A stretch of DNA of 9,670 nt, taken from an uncultured Peptococcaceae bacterium. Lineage in GTDB: Bacteria; Bacillota; Peptococcia; Peptococcales; Peptococcaceae. Each line of letters opens with the position of its first letter. Position 1 is the first letter of the stretch. Shown piece by piece: positions 1-5,757 of the stretch. The position numbers and the translations under genes are program-made. The stretch is taken from assembly GCA_945949655.1 (NCBI GenBank), contig CAMFFG010000026.1, positions 1 through 9,670 on the forward strand. The letters run 5' to 3'. A model generated the notes under the pieces. The model searched no databases, was not told the DNA's origin, and saw only the letters and a list, made by a program, of their open reading frames with translations.

Positions 1-1
1 T

Positions 2-18
2 ATGCCCTTATAGGGCAT
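2..18. repeat. Short perfect hairpin at left edge
   Basis: A 7-bp perfect inverted repeat, ATGCCCT/AGGGCAT, with a 3-nt loop. It lies just before the stronger terminator hairpin at 23-47. It may be part of the end of a gene or operon left of the window. It has no U-tract of its own on the plus strand. Confidence 0.4.
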
Positions 19-22
19 GAAC

Positions 23-55
23 AAACCGCCCGTTTGACGGGCGGTTTTGATTTTT
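23..55. terminator. Intrinsic terminator, probably bidirectional
   Basis: A 10-bp perfect stem, AAACCGCCCG/CGGGCGGTTT, with a TTTGA loop. On the plus strand it is followed by TGATTTTT, so it best fits the end of a plus-strand gene left of the window. On the minus strand it lies 50 bases past the mmsA stop and ends in a weaker TTTGTT tail. It may therefore also stop mmsA transcripts. Confidence 0.75.
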
Positions 56-96
56 CAGATGATATTTTTATGGTATTATTTTAGAAAACACAGCTT

Positions 97-1560
97 TTAT
101 GCTTCGTTTGGTCCATAGTAGCGGATGGTAGCTGCTTTCCGTTTGGTAAAGAATTCGACGCAGTCTGTGATCTGTGCTTTGTACTGACCGCCTAAGAGCG
201 ACCCTTTGGTGCCGCCGAATGGCAGATAAGGCATGGAGGCTGGAACCCCAACGTTAATACCGATCATACCGGAGTTGGTATGACGCAGGAAGTCCTGGGC
301 GATGATAGCGCTTTCCGTAAACAGGCAGCCGCCGTTGCCGTATTCGGAATCGTTGATGATCTGGATTCCATCTTTGTAAGATTTGATTTTGATTAAGGTC
401 ACAACAGGGCCAAAGATTTCCTCTTTTGCCACACGCATATCCGGGGTGACACCTTCTAAGATGGTCGGTGCAATGAAGAACCCATTTTTATTTTTCTCTG
501 GCAGTTCTGGGTTGCGGCCGTCCAACAGCAAGGTGCAGCCTTCCTGCAGACCAATTTCGATATAGTTGTGAATGCGGTTGATGGCGCCTTGGGAGATCAC
601 TGGGCCCATATATACCGATTCGTCCAATGCATCGCCGACTTTGACGCTCTTGGCAACGTCCAGCATGATTTCTTTTACCTGGTCGTAAATTTCTTCTTCT
701 ACTGCAACATTGGCAGCAGCCATACATCTCTGACCGGCAGCACCGAAGCAGGCATTTTTAAAGTTTTCAGCAAAGCCCTTCATGTTGGCGTCTTTGGCCA
801 CGATCATGGTGTTTTTGGCTCCAGCCAGCACCATGGCTTTTTTGTTTGTTTTAGCGCAGCCTTCTGCTACGATCTGGCCGACCTTAGTAGAACCTACAAA
901 GGACATGGCCTGGATATCTTTGCTGGCCAGCATCTGTTCTACCACTGGCTGATTGCCGTTGATCAGGTTGAATACGCCGGCAGGGATACCGATCTCATCC
1001 AGAATTTCGGCAATCAACTGCATAAACATTGGCGACTGTTCCGATGCTTTGTACACCAGGGTATTGCCAGTGCCCAGCGCAAATGGCACGAACCAGCCAA
1101 AAATCAGAGATGGGAAGTTGTATGGAGCCAAACCGCCCACAACGCCGATTGGTTCTCTCATAACTTCGCCGTCGATATCGGCGTTGACCGCAATTTTGTC
1201 GCCGCGCATCATCAGAGGCAGACCACAGGCCACTTCGGTGTTCTGGATGCCGCGGTCGATTTCGCCCCGGGCATCGGCAATGGTTTTTGCCTGGTCGGTG
1301 GCGATGACAGTGGCCAATTCTTCCCGACGGGTTACCAATGCATCCCGCAATTTGAACAGATAGCCCATCCGTTTCTGCAGGGGCACTTCTTTCCAGGTTT
1401 GAAATGCGTTCGCAGCGGCCTGAATCGCTTCTTCTACTTTGTCAGGTGTGGTCACAGGCACTTTGGCAATCAGTTCACCGGTAGATGGGTTGAACACATC
1501 AATAAAATCGCCGGTACCGTCCACCCATTGTCCATTGATGTAATCTTTCAAAATTTTCAT
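97..1560 (-). CDS. mmsA: CoA-acylating methylmalonate/malonate-semialdehyde dehydrogenase (MmsA/IolA type)
   Basis: A 487-residue cytosolic aldehyde dehydrogenase of the MMSDH family. It is predicted to oxidise methylmalonate semialdehyde or malonate semialdehyde with NAD and CoA to propionyl-CoA or acetyl-CoA, with loss of CO2. The length matches the family. The catalytic cysteine is C279 in GAAGQRCMA. The oxyanion asparagine is N148 in APYNFP. The general-base glutamate of ordinary ALDHs is missing, and LAGAKN (about 245-250) stands in its place, as in MMSDH. R103 (in DRGIQN) and R278 (next to C279) match the two arginines known in Bacillus IolA to hold the substrate carboxylate. The C-terminal half has IFGPVV and the NxGVPA-type loop. 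The ATG at 1560 follows a strong AGGAGG. It diverges from a DeoR regulator, as iolA is DeoR-controlled in Bacillus. No other iol or valine-pathway gene is in the window, so the physiological substrate is unknown. A CoA-acylating dehydrogenase for a related sulfonated or carboxylated aldehyde is possible. Confidence 0.92.
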   Translation of the reverse strand: MKILKDYINGQWVDGTGDFIDVFNPSTGELIAKVPVTTPDKVEEAIQAAANAFQTWKEVPLQKRMGYLFKLRDALVTRREELATVIATDQAKTIADARGEIDRGIQNTEVACGLPLMMRGDKIAVNADIDGEVMREPIGVVGGLAPYNFPSLIFGWFVPFALGTGNTLVYKASEQSPMFMQLIAEILDEIGIPAGVFNLINGNQPVVEQMLASKDIQAMSFVGSTKVGQIVAEGCAKTNKKAMVLAGAKNTMIVAKDANMKGFAENFKNACFGAAGQRCMAAANVAVEEEIYDQVKEIMLDVAKSVKVGDALDESVYMGPVISQGAINRIHNYIEIGLQEGCTLLLDGRNPELPEKNKNGFFIAPTILEGVTPDMRVAKEEIFGPVVTLIKIKSYKDGIQIINDSEYGNGGCLFTESAIIAQDFLRHTNSGMIGINVGVPASMPYLPFGGTKGSLLGGQYKAQITDCVEFFTKRKAATIRYYGPNEA

Positions 1561-1567
1561 ATAAATT

Positions 1568-1574
1568 ACCTCCT
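1568..1574 (-). promoter_or_regulatory. Ribosome binding site of mmsA
   Basis: Reads AGGAGGT on the minus strand, 7 bases before the ATG at 1560. It is close to the full anti-Shine-Dalgarno complement and fixes the mmsA start. Confidence 0.85.
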
Positions 1575-1594
1575 AAAAAAATAAATATGTGTGA

Positions 1595-1612
1595 TATCCA
1601 TATGCCTGGATA
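1595..1612. promoter_or_regulatory. Inverted repeat TATCCA-N6-TGGATA in mmsA leader
   Basis: A perfect 6-bp dyad with a 6-base spacer lies between the predicted mmsA transcription start and its ribosome binding site. A third copy of the half-site (TGGATA) lies at 1665-1670. It could be an operator for the adjacent DeoR-type repressor acting as a roadblock, or a small hairpin in the mRNA leader. The function is inferred from position only. Confidence 0.4.
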
Positions 1613-1682
1613 CGAGAAGCCATGATAGCAAAAATAGATAAGAAATTTTAATTTGATAATGTTTTGGATAACTTATGAGTAA

Positions 1683-1711
1683 ATAATAGCATTTAATTGG
1701 TAATGTGTCAA
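1683..1711 (-). promoter_or_regulatory. Predicted sigma-A promoter of mmsA
   Basis: On the minus strand, -35 TTGACA (perfect, 1706-1711), a 17-bp spacer and -10 TATTAT (1683-1688). The predicted start is near 1675, giving a leader of about 115 nt. The -35 box faces the -35 box of the divergent deoR promoter, with 11 bp between them. Confidence 0.75.
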
Positions 1712-1722
1712 TGAGAATATGA

Positions 1723-1751
1723 TTTACTTTTGATAAAGTTTCGATTATAAT
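1723..1751 (+). promoter_or_regulatory. Predicted sigma-A promoter of the DeoR-family gene
   Basis: -35 TTTACT (1723-1728), a 17-bp spacer, and a perfect -10 TATAAT (1746-1751). The predicted start is near 1758. A start codon at 1760 would therefore have almost no leader, which favours the downstream ATG at 1793 for the gene. Confidence 0.65.
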
Positions 1752-1792
1752 GAGAAATCATGAACCGAGCCAGGATAGAAAGGGAGATGCCC

Positions 1793-2587
1793 ATGCGAGT
1801 GAAACGGATTGAAGCGGTAGAAGCATATATCAAACAAGAAGGGTCTGTGTCCATGCAGCATCTTTGCGAGCGATTTCAGGTATCCATGAATACCATACGC
1901 CGTGATATTGACACCTTGGTGCAGAATGGTTTGGTCAAAAAGGTATACGGCGGTGTGGTTGCATTGGGGAAGGAAGAAGATGCAGCAGCGCTGCGCACCA
2001 GAGAATTGATGGACTTTCAGGTGCGCAATCTGGAATGTCAGGATGAAAAGGAGCAGATCGGGCGCACAGCGGCAGCCTTTGTGAATCATGGCGATACCAT
2101 TTTTTTAGATTCGGGCTCCACGACACTGAAAATGATTCCCTATCTGGCGGATAAAAAAAATATCACGGTCATTACCTACAGCATTCCAGCACTGGCAGAG
2201 TTGGCCCAGTATTCGCACATTCGCACCATTGGCCTGCCAGGGACAGTATTGGGGCGCACGGCATCGCTGGTAGGGCATAGCACCTGTGAAGCACTGCGTC
2301 AGTTCAACTGCTCCAAAGCGTTTTTAGGCTGCACCGGGCTGTCACTGACACGGCAGCTGACCAATGCCACCTTTGAGGAATTTGAGGTAAAGCAGGTCGC
2401 CATGGAACAGAGCAAGGTGCGGATTTTGCTGGCCGATCATGAAAAATTTAATCATGCTGCGCTGATGACCTACGGAACCATTGGTGACTTAGAGTATCTG
2501 ATTACGGATGTGGAGCCGGAGCTGGCATATCTGGAATATTTTAGGCAGTATCAGGTGACGTTGGTGCTGACGACCGAAGAAGCCTGA
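1793..2587 (+). CDS. DeoR/GlpR-family transcriptional regulator
   Basis: A 264-residue DNA-binding repressor-type protein of normal family length. Residues 1-57 form a winged HTH, with the recognition helix around FQVSMNTIRRDID (28-40) and the wing around VKKVYGG. Residues about 75-235 form the DeoRC effector domain, with the DSGSTT phosphate/sugar-binding loop at 106-111 and LLADHEKF at 212-219. Family effectors are commonly phosphorylated sugars or polyols, but here the ligand is unknown. I chose the ATG at 1793 because AGGGAG lies 6 bases before it and because the protein then starts in the typical way (MRVKRIEAVEAYI). An in-frame ATG at 1760 is open but lies at the predicted transcription start, and the ATG at 1787 abuts the ribosome site. 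Divergent from mmsA with facing promoters, so likely autoregulatory and mmsA-controlling (inference). Bacillus IolR, also DeoR-family, controls iolA, which is a precedent. Confidence 0.88.
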   Translation: MRVKRIEAVEAYIKQEGSVSMQHLCERFQVSMNTIRRDIDTLVQNGLVKKVYGGVVALGKEEDAAALRTRELMDFQVRNLECQDEKEQIGRTAAAFVNHGDTIFLDSGSTTLKMIPYLADKKNITVITYSIPALAELAQYSHIRTIGLPGTVLGRTASLVGHSTCEALRQFNCSKAFLGCTGLSLTRQLTNATFEEFEVKQVAMEQSKVRILLADHEKFNHAALMTYGTIGDLEYLITDVEPELAYLEYFRQYQVTLVLTTEEA

Positions 2588-2595
2588 CAGACACG

Positions 2596-2630
2596 ACCGC
2601 AGAAAAATTCTGCGGTATTTTTCTGTTTTT
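2596..2630 (+). terminator. Intrinsic terminator of the DeoR-family gene
   Basis: A 9-bp perfect stem, ACCGCAGAA/TTCTGCGGT, with an AAA loop, followed by ATTTTTCTGTTTTT. It starts 8 bases after the stop codon. It separates the regulator from the permease gene, so the two are probably not one simple operon. Confidence 0.85.
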
Positions 2631-2664
2631 GTCATTTGCCAAGGCAAAGCTGCGGCAGATTTCG

Positions 2665-2670
2665 TATAAT
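2665..2670 (+). promoter_or_regulatory. Possible -10 box for the TauE/SafE permease
   Basis: A perfect TATAAT lies 23 bases before the permease ATG. No convincing -35 box is found at 16-18 bases upstream, so the promoter may be weak or activator-dependent. Readthrough from the deoR terminator is the alternative. Confidence 0.35.
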
Positions 2671-2692
2671 AAAAGAGATGGGAGGGATTGCA

Positions 2693-3406
2693 ATGGATTT
2701 GCATGGAATACTATTTTTACTGATCTTCTTTGTTACCAACACCATTATGATGGTGACAGGGTTTGCCGGTACCATGATGGCCATGCCGGCTTCCATTTTG
2801 CTGCTGGGCGCTGATGAGGCCCGGTTTATTCTCAATGTGACAGCCATTCTGTCCTGTGGTTCTATTGCGATCCAGCAGTGGAAATATGCCAACAAAAAGG
2901 AATGGAGACGCATTATTATCATCATGCTGAGTGGCATGGTGGTGGGCACCGCGCTGTATCATATTATACCACTGACGTTCCTGCTGCCTGTTTATGGGGT
3001 GATCATCATCGCTGTGGCGTTAAAGCAGCTGTTTTTGCCGGAAACCAGACAATTGCCAACCTGGCTGTGCTTTATGATTTTGGCGGCAGCGGGCATCATT
3101 CACGGTATGTTTCTATCCGGCGGTGCTTTGCTGGTGCTTTATGCCACCATGGTGCTGCACGACAAATCGGAATTTCGCGCCACCATTGCGGCCACCTGGG
3201 CTGTGTTGGAGCCGGTATTTTTTGTGCTGAATTTTAGACCGGCACTGTGGACAGCAACGAATCTGCTGCTGATCGTCTGTGCCATTCCACCACTGGTGTT
3301 GTCAGTGTATTTAGGCAATTATCTGCACAAACGCATTGGGCGGGAGCGCTTTATGCAGCTGACCTATGCGCTGCTGATTCTGTCCGGGCTTTCGATTATT
3401 CTGTAA
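2693..3406 (+). CDS. TauE/SafE-family membrane permease
   Basis: A 237-residue integral membrane protein of typical TauE/SafE (DUF81) length, with about eight predicted hydrophobic segments. The family repeat signature is visible: TGFAGTMMAMP near residues 22-32 in the first half and GIIHGMFLSGGALLVLY (134-150) in the second. Family members export or import small organosulfonates and organic anions such as sulfoacetate. The substrate here cannot be read from the sequence. I chose the ATG at 2693 because GGGAGG lies 7 bases before it. The longer open frame from a TTG at 2636 overlaps the preceding terminator tail and has no ribosome site. It lies just after the DeoR regulator and convergent to the permease at 3655. 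A link to the mmsA substrate is possible but unproven. Confidence 0.85.
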   Translation: MDLHGILFLLIFFVTNTIMMVTGFAGTMMAMPASILLLGADEARFILNVTAILSCGSIAIQQWKYANKKEWRRIIIIMLSGMVVGTALYHIIPLTFLLPVYGVIIIAVALKQLFLPETRQLPTWLCFMILAAAGIIHGMFLSGGALLVLYATMVLHDKSEFRATIAATWAVLEPVFFVLNFRPALWTATNLLLIVCAIPPLVLSVYLGNYLHKRIGRERFMQLTYALLILSGLSIIL

Positions 3407-3587
3407 AGAGATTAAAAATGTTTAACGAATCATATTGGGGCATACAAAAGAATAGGGAACGTTTAAAACTTTAGCGAAACAATGGAAACGCATTTCGTGC
3501 AACGATAGTAAAATAGCCCAAAGATGACATCCAGGCACAAATGTGTGAAGCGGGCTGAGCAGAAAACCGGAAATAAAGCTGGCACAT
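3407..3587. other. Convergent intergenic spacer, no gene seen
   Basis: This spacer lies between the TauE/SafE stop and the shared terminator. I see no ribosome-site-backed ORF, no clear promoter, and only short inverted repeats. It is most likely the 3' untranslated region of the permease mRNA. Confidence 0.5.
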
Positions 3588-3628
3588 AAAAACAGCTGGT
3601 GGATTATAAAATCCAACCAGCTGTTTTT
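3588..3628. terminator. Bidirectional intrinsic terminator between convergent genes
   Basis: A long, near-perfect stem of about 18 bp, based on AAAAACAGCTGGT/ACCAGCTGTTTTT plus GGATT/AATCC with one bulged base. Both strands end in a run of five T. It lies 27 bases past the stop of the APC permease on the minus strand and about 180 bases past the TauE/SafE stop on the plus strand. It can serve both. Confidence 0.88.
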
Positions 3629-3654
3629 ATGAAAACTCAGATCAGAAGAGTTTT

Positions 3655-5205
3655 TTATTTATTCTGGAACATTTCCTGTTCAACCAGGTCAACTTCACAG
3701 TCGGTAGTTGGTGTGCAGTCTTCAACAGCTGCCAGTTCTTCTGGAGTCAGACCGGATTTGTCACCTAAGATCAGGTAACCGACCATGCCTTTAGACGTTT
3801 GACGGAACCGACCCATAGCAGTGAAGTAGAATACAGCACCCATCGCAATCCAAACGCCCAGTGCGATCCAGCATGGACCACTCAGGAAGGCTGGCATACC
3901 AGGAACAACCTGTAATACGATGATACCCAGGGAAACGATGGCGCCGGCAGCGGCCATAACTGGAGAGATATCGTCATCAGATTTTGGACGTAAGCCTTTG
4001 GTCAGAACCATGTAAGCACCAGCACAGGTGAAGAAGTAACCAACACCGGTACCAACAGCAGCCATGTCAACGACCCAGTTCAGAACTTCACGGCCGAAGA
4101 AAGGAGCGATAGAGCAGATAACCATTACAAACAGGATACCTTTGGAAGGTGTTTTGTGAACCGGATGAATGTATGCAAAGAATTTTGGCATCATTCTGGC
4201 ACGAGCCATACCGAACCGCAGACGGCTGGAGGACATGTAGAAGCCGTTGATACCAGTCAGCATACCGGCCAGTACAGCGATAACAACGAAGGCCAGACCT
4301 AAACCGCCCAGAGCCTGTTTGATCATAGCACCAGTTCTCCAGGATTCTGGATTACCAGCAGCGTCTTTCAGTTCAACCATTTCCATCCATGGGATTACAG
4401 CAGCAGTTACAACAGCCAGAGCAGCGTAGATAAAAGCACCAACTGCGATTGCGCTGAAGATCAGGAATAAGGTTTTGTTTGCAGGGAAGTTAAATTCTTC
4501 TGCAGCCTGTGGGATGCAGTCGAACCCTACATACAGGAACGGAGCCATAGCAATGATCAGGATAATACCTTTCAGCATTGGAACATTGTTCTGGTTAGCA
4601 GCTGGTGTCAGGTTTTCCATGTTGAAATTACCAGTGAAAACAGTACCTAACACGATCAGAACAACGGCGCCGCACAACAGGCCACACAGAATCAGCTGCA
4701 GGTTACCGGTGGATTTTACACCGCGGTAGTTTACAAAGCCCAGGATCCACAACAGACCCAGCGAAACGGCAACTTCACCGGCATATACCGGCCAGCCTGC
4801 GACAGTCCACAAATAGCCTACTTTCAGAAGACCAGGTGTTAAAATACTAAACAGTACAGGAACAGCTGTTGCGTTTAAGGCAACAATACCAAAATAACCA
4901 ACGGACAGCATCCAGCCGCAGACATAAGATGCAACCGGACCGAAGCCAACGTAAGCGTAAGCAAATTCACCGCCGGCAACGGGGAATTTTGCAATCATGT
5001 AAGCGTAACTAAAACCAACGATCAGCATCAGAGCGCCGCCCAGCAGGAAACCCAGTGTCAACGGCAGCGGACCGCCGGCTTTCATCATCCAGTTCGGAGA
5101 CTGGATAAAAGCACCCCAGCCGATAATGGAACCTAAAGCTACAGCCCAGATATTCGCAGGGTTTAAGGATTTTTCAAGTTCAACACGTTCATGTGATTCA
5201 GCCAT
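3655..5205 (-). CDS. APC-superfamily amino acid/polyamine permease (copy 1)
   Basis: A 516-residue inner-membrane secondary transporter with about 12 hydrophobic segments. The first helix has the APC substrate-backbone-binding loop GSIIGWGAF (25-33). FPVAGGEFAYAY (74-85) follows helix 2, as in the family. GFDCIPQAAEE (227-237) marks the broken helix 6 region. A hydrophilic acidic tail of about 40 residues ends the protein. The substrate is probably an amino acid or amine but cannot be named. Start: ATG at 5205, 8 bases after GGAGG. A longer reading from TTG at 5220 would place the start inside the ribosome site itself. It is a paralogue of the permease at 5758-7200, with conserved blocks such as ALNATAV-like and GFDCIPQAAEE. 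It has its own predicted distant promoter and a terminator. Codon choice looks strongly biased, suggesting high expression (by eye). Confidence 0.9.
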   Translation of the reverse strand: MAESHERVELEKSLNPANIWAVALGSIIGWGAFIQSPNWMMKAGGPLPLTLGFLLGGALMLIVGFSYAYMIAKFPVAGGEFAYAYVGFGPVASYVCGWMLSVGYFGIVALNATAVPVLFSILTPGLLKVGYLWTVAGWPVYAGEVAVSLGLLWILGFVNYRGVKSTGNLQLILCGLLCGAVVLIVLGTVFTGNFNMENLTPAANQNNVPMLKGIILIIAMAPFLYVGFDCIPQAAEEFNFPANKTLFLIFSAIAVGAFIYAALAVVTAAVIPWMEMVELKDAAGNPESWRTGAMIKQALGGLGLAFVVIAVLAGMLTGINGFYMSSSRLRFGMARARMMPKFFAYIHPVHKTPSKGILFVMVICSIAPFFGREVLNWVVDMAAVGTGVGYFFTCAGAYMVLTKGLRPKSDDDISPVMAAAGAIVSLGIIVLQVVPGMPAFLSGPCWIALGVWIAMGAVFYFTAMGRFRQTSKGMVGYLILGDKSGLTPEELAAVEDCTPTTDCEVDLVEQEMFQNK

Positions 5206-5213
5206 AATAATCG

Positions 5214-5218
5214 CCTCC
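5214..5218 (-). promoter_or_regulatory. Ribosome binding site deciding the start of APC copy 1
   Basis: GGAGG on the minus strand, 8 bases before the ATG at 5205. Because it overlaps codons 1-2 of the longer TTG frame, it rules that start out. Confidence 0.85.
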
Positions 5219-5245
5219 AACTTGTTGTAAATATAAAGTTTTAAG

Positions 5246-5308
5246 TTAAAAAATAAATTCCCGTTTTAAAAAATAAAAGTTCAGCGTGTTCACTGGCTTA
5301 AAAAATAA
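5246..5308. repeat. Three direct copies of TTAAAAAATAA
   Basis: Identical 11-base copies at 5246-5256, 5266-5276 and 5298-5308, spaced 20 and 32 bases apart, about 2 and 3 helical turns. They lie in the leader of APC copy 1. They could be phased A-tracts that bend DNA, binding sites, or U-rich elements in the mRNA (TTATTTTTTAA). AT-rich sequence may also produce such copies by chance. Confidence 0.6.
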
Positions 5309-5519
5309 GTAGGGAATAAATGCAATGCTATTTTATTCTGCTGCAGGTACGTCAAATGTTTCGATGCTCCTTCTTTGACCTGGATTGTACACTGAAGCAA
5401 AAACAAAAACAAAAATCAATCAGAGGTTTATCATATTCTATTCTGCAACAAAAGATGATGAATCTTCAGAAAACGTGCAGAAGTAAAGAATTAATTTATA
5501 GATACGATTTATTGATTGT

Positions 5520-5549
5520 ATTATAGCATTTTGGTCAGGCTCCTGTAAA
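5520..5549 (-). promoter_or_regulatory. Predicted promoter of APC permease copy 1
   Basis: On the minus strand, -35 TTTACA (5544-5549), an 18-bp spacer and a perfect -10 TATAAT (5520-5525) with an extended TG-C just before it. The predicted start is near 5512. Confidence 0.65.
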
Positions 5550-5558
5550 GAAAAAATA

Positions 5559-5593
5559 CAATACACCTTAACAAATGGCAAAAATTTGTATTG
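5559..5593. repeat. Inverted repeat upstream of APC copy 1 promoter
   Basis: CAATACA (5559-5565) pairs with TGTATTG (5587-5593), with a second internal pair ACAAAT/ATTTGT (5571-5576 and 5584-5589). It starts 10 bases upstream of the -35 box, a position suited to an activator or repressor site. The role is inferred. Confidence 0.35.
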
Positions 5594-5641
5594 ATGCTTA
5601 AAAAGTACTATGCCAAAGCACAAAAGTGAGCGGTAGGTGGA

Positions 5642-5674
5642 TAACAAAAGGGCAACCGCTGTGAATGCCCTTTT
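5642..5674 (-). terminator. Intrinsic terminator of APC permease copy 2
   Basis: A 9-bp perfect stem, AAAAGGGCA/TGCCCTTTT (5646-5654 with 5666-5674), with an 11-base loop and a short T-rich tail on the minus strand. It lies about 84 bases after the stop codon. A second, nested pairing shares its 3' arm: 5691-5701 with 5650-5660. Confidence 0.65.
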
Positions 5675-5757
5675 ATAAAAGAAGCGTTGCAGCAGTTGCC
5701 CTGTGGAGAAAAAATAAATTGTGAAACGAAGCGAGAAAACAGTATGCGGAAAAAGGG

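Larger units (their letters stand above)
5206..5512 (-). other. Long U-rich 5' leader of APC permease copy 1
   Basis: About 300 nt lie between the predicted transcription start and the ATG. The leader RNA is U-rich. It has a (TTTTTG)x3 run (5398-5415), a TTCTGCA/TGCAGAA pairing, and three copies of an 11-base repeat near the start codon. I recognise no T-box or known riboswitch core. A weaker alternative promoter, TTGTTT-N17-TACAAT (5384-5412), would shorten the leader to about 170 nt. Confidence 0.4.

Noticed and set aside
568..1584. 338-residue plus-strand open frame opposite mmsA
   Set aside because: It lies antisense to a clear aldehyde dehydrogenase, has no ribosome site and its translation lacks any recognisable domain. 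It is a shadow of the real gene.
1760..1792. Longer N-terminus for the DeoR-family protein
   Set aside because: The start would sit at the predicted transcription start with no ribosome site. The ATG at 1793 has AGGGAG at good spacing and gives a typical family start.
3486..3500. Catabolite-response element near TGGAAACGCATTTC
   Set aside because: It departs from the cre consensus at key positions and lies between convergent gene ends, not at a promoter.
3422..3616. 64-residue minus-strand ORF in the convergent spacer
   Set aside because: It overlaps the bidirectional terminator and has no ribosome site or domain.
5320..5526. 68-residue plus-strand ORF in the APC copy 1 leader
   Set aside because: No ribosome site, low-complexity AT-rich sequence (QKQKQK from a CAAAAA repeat), and it lies opposite a predicted leader.
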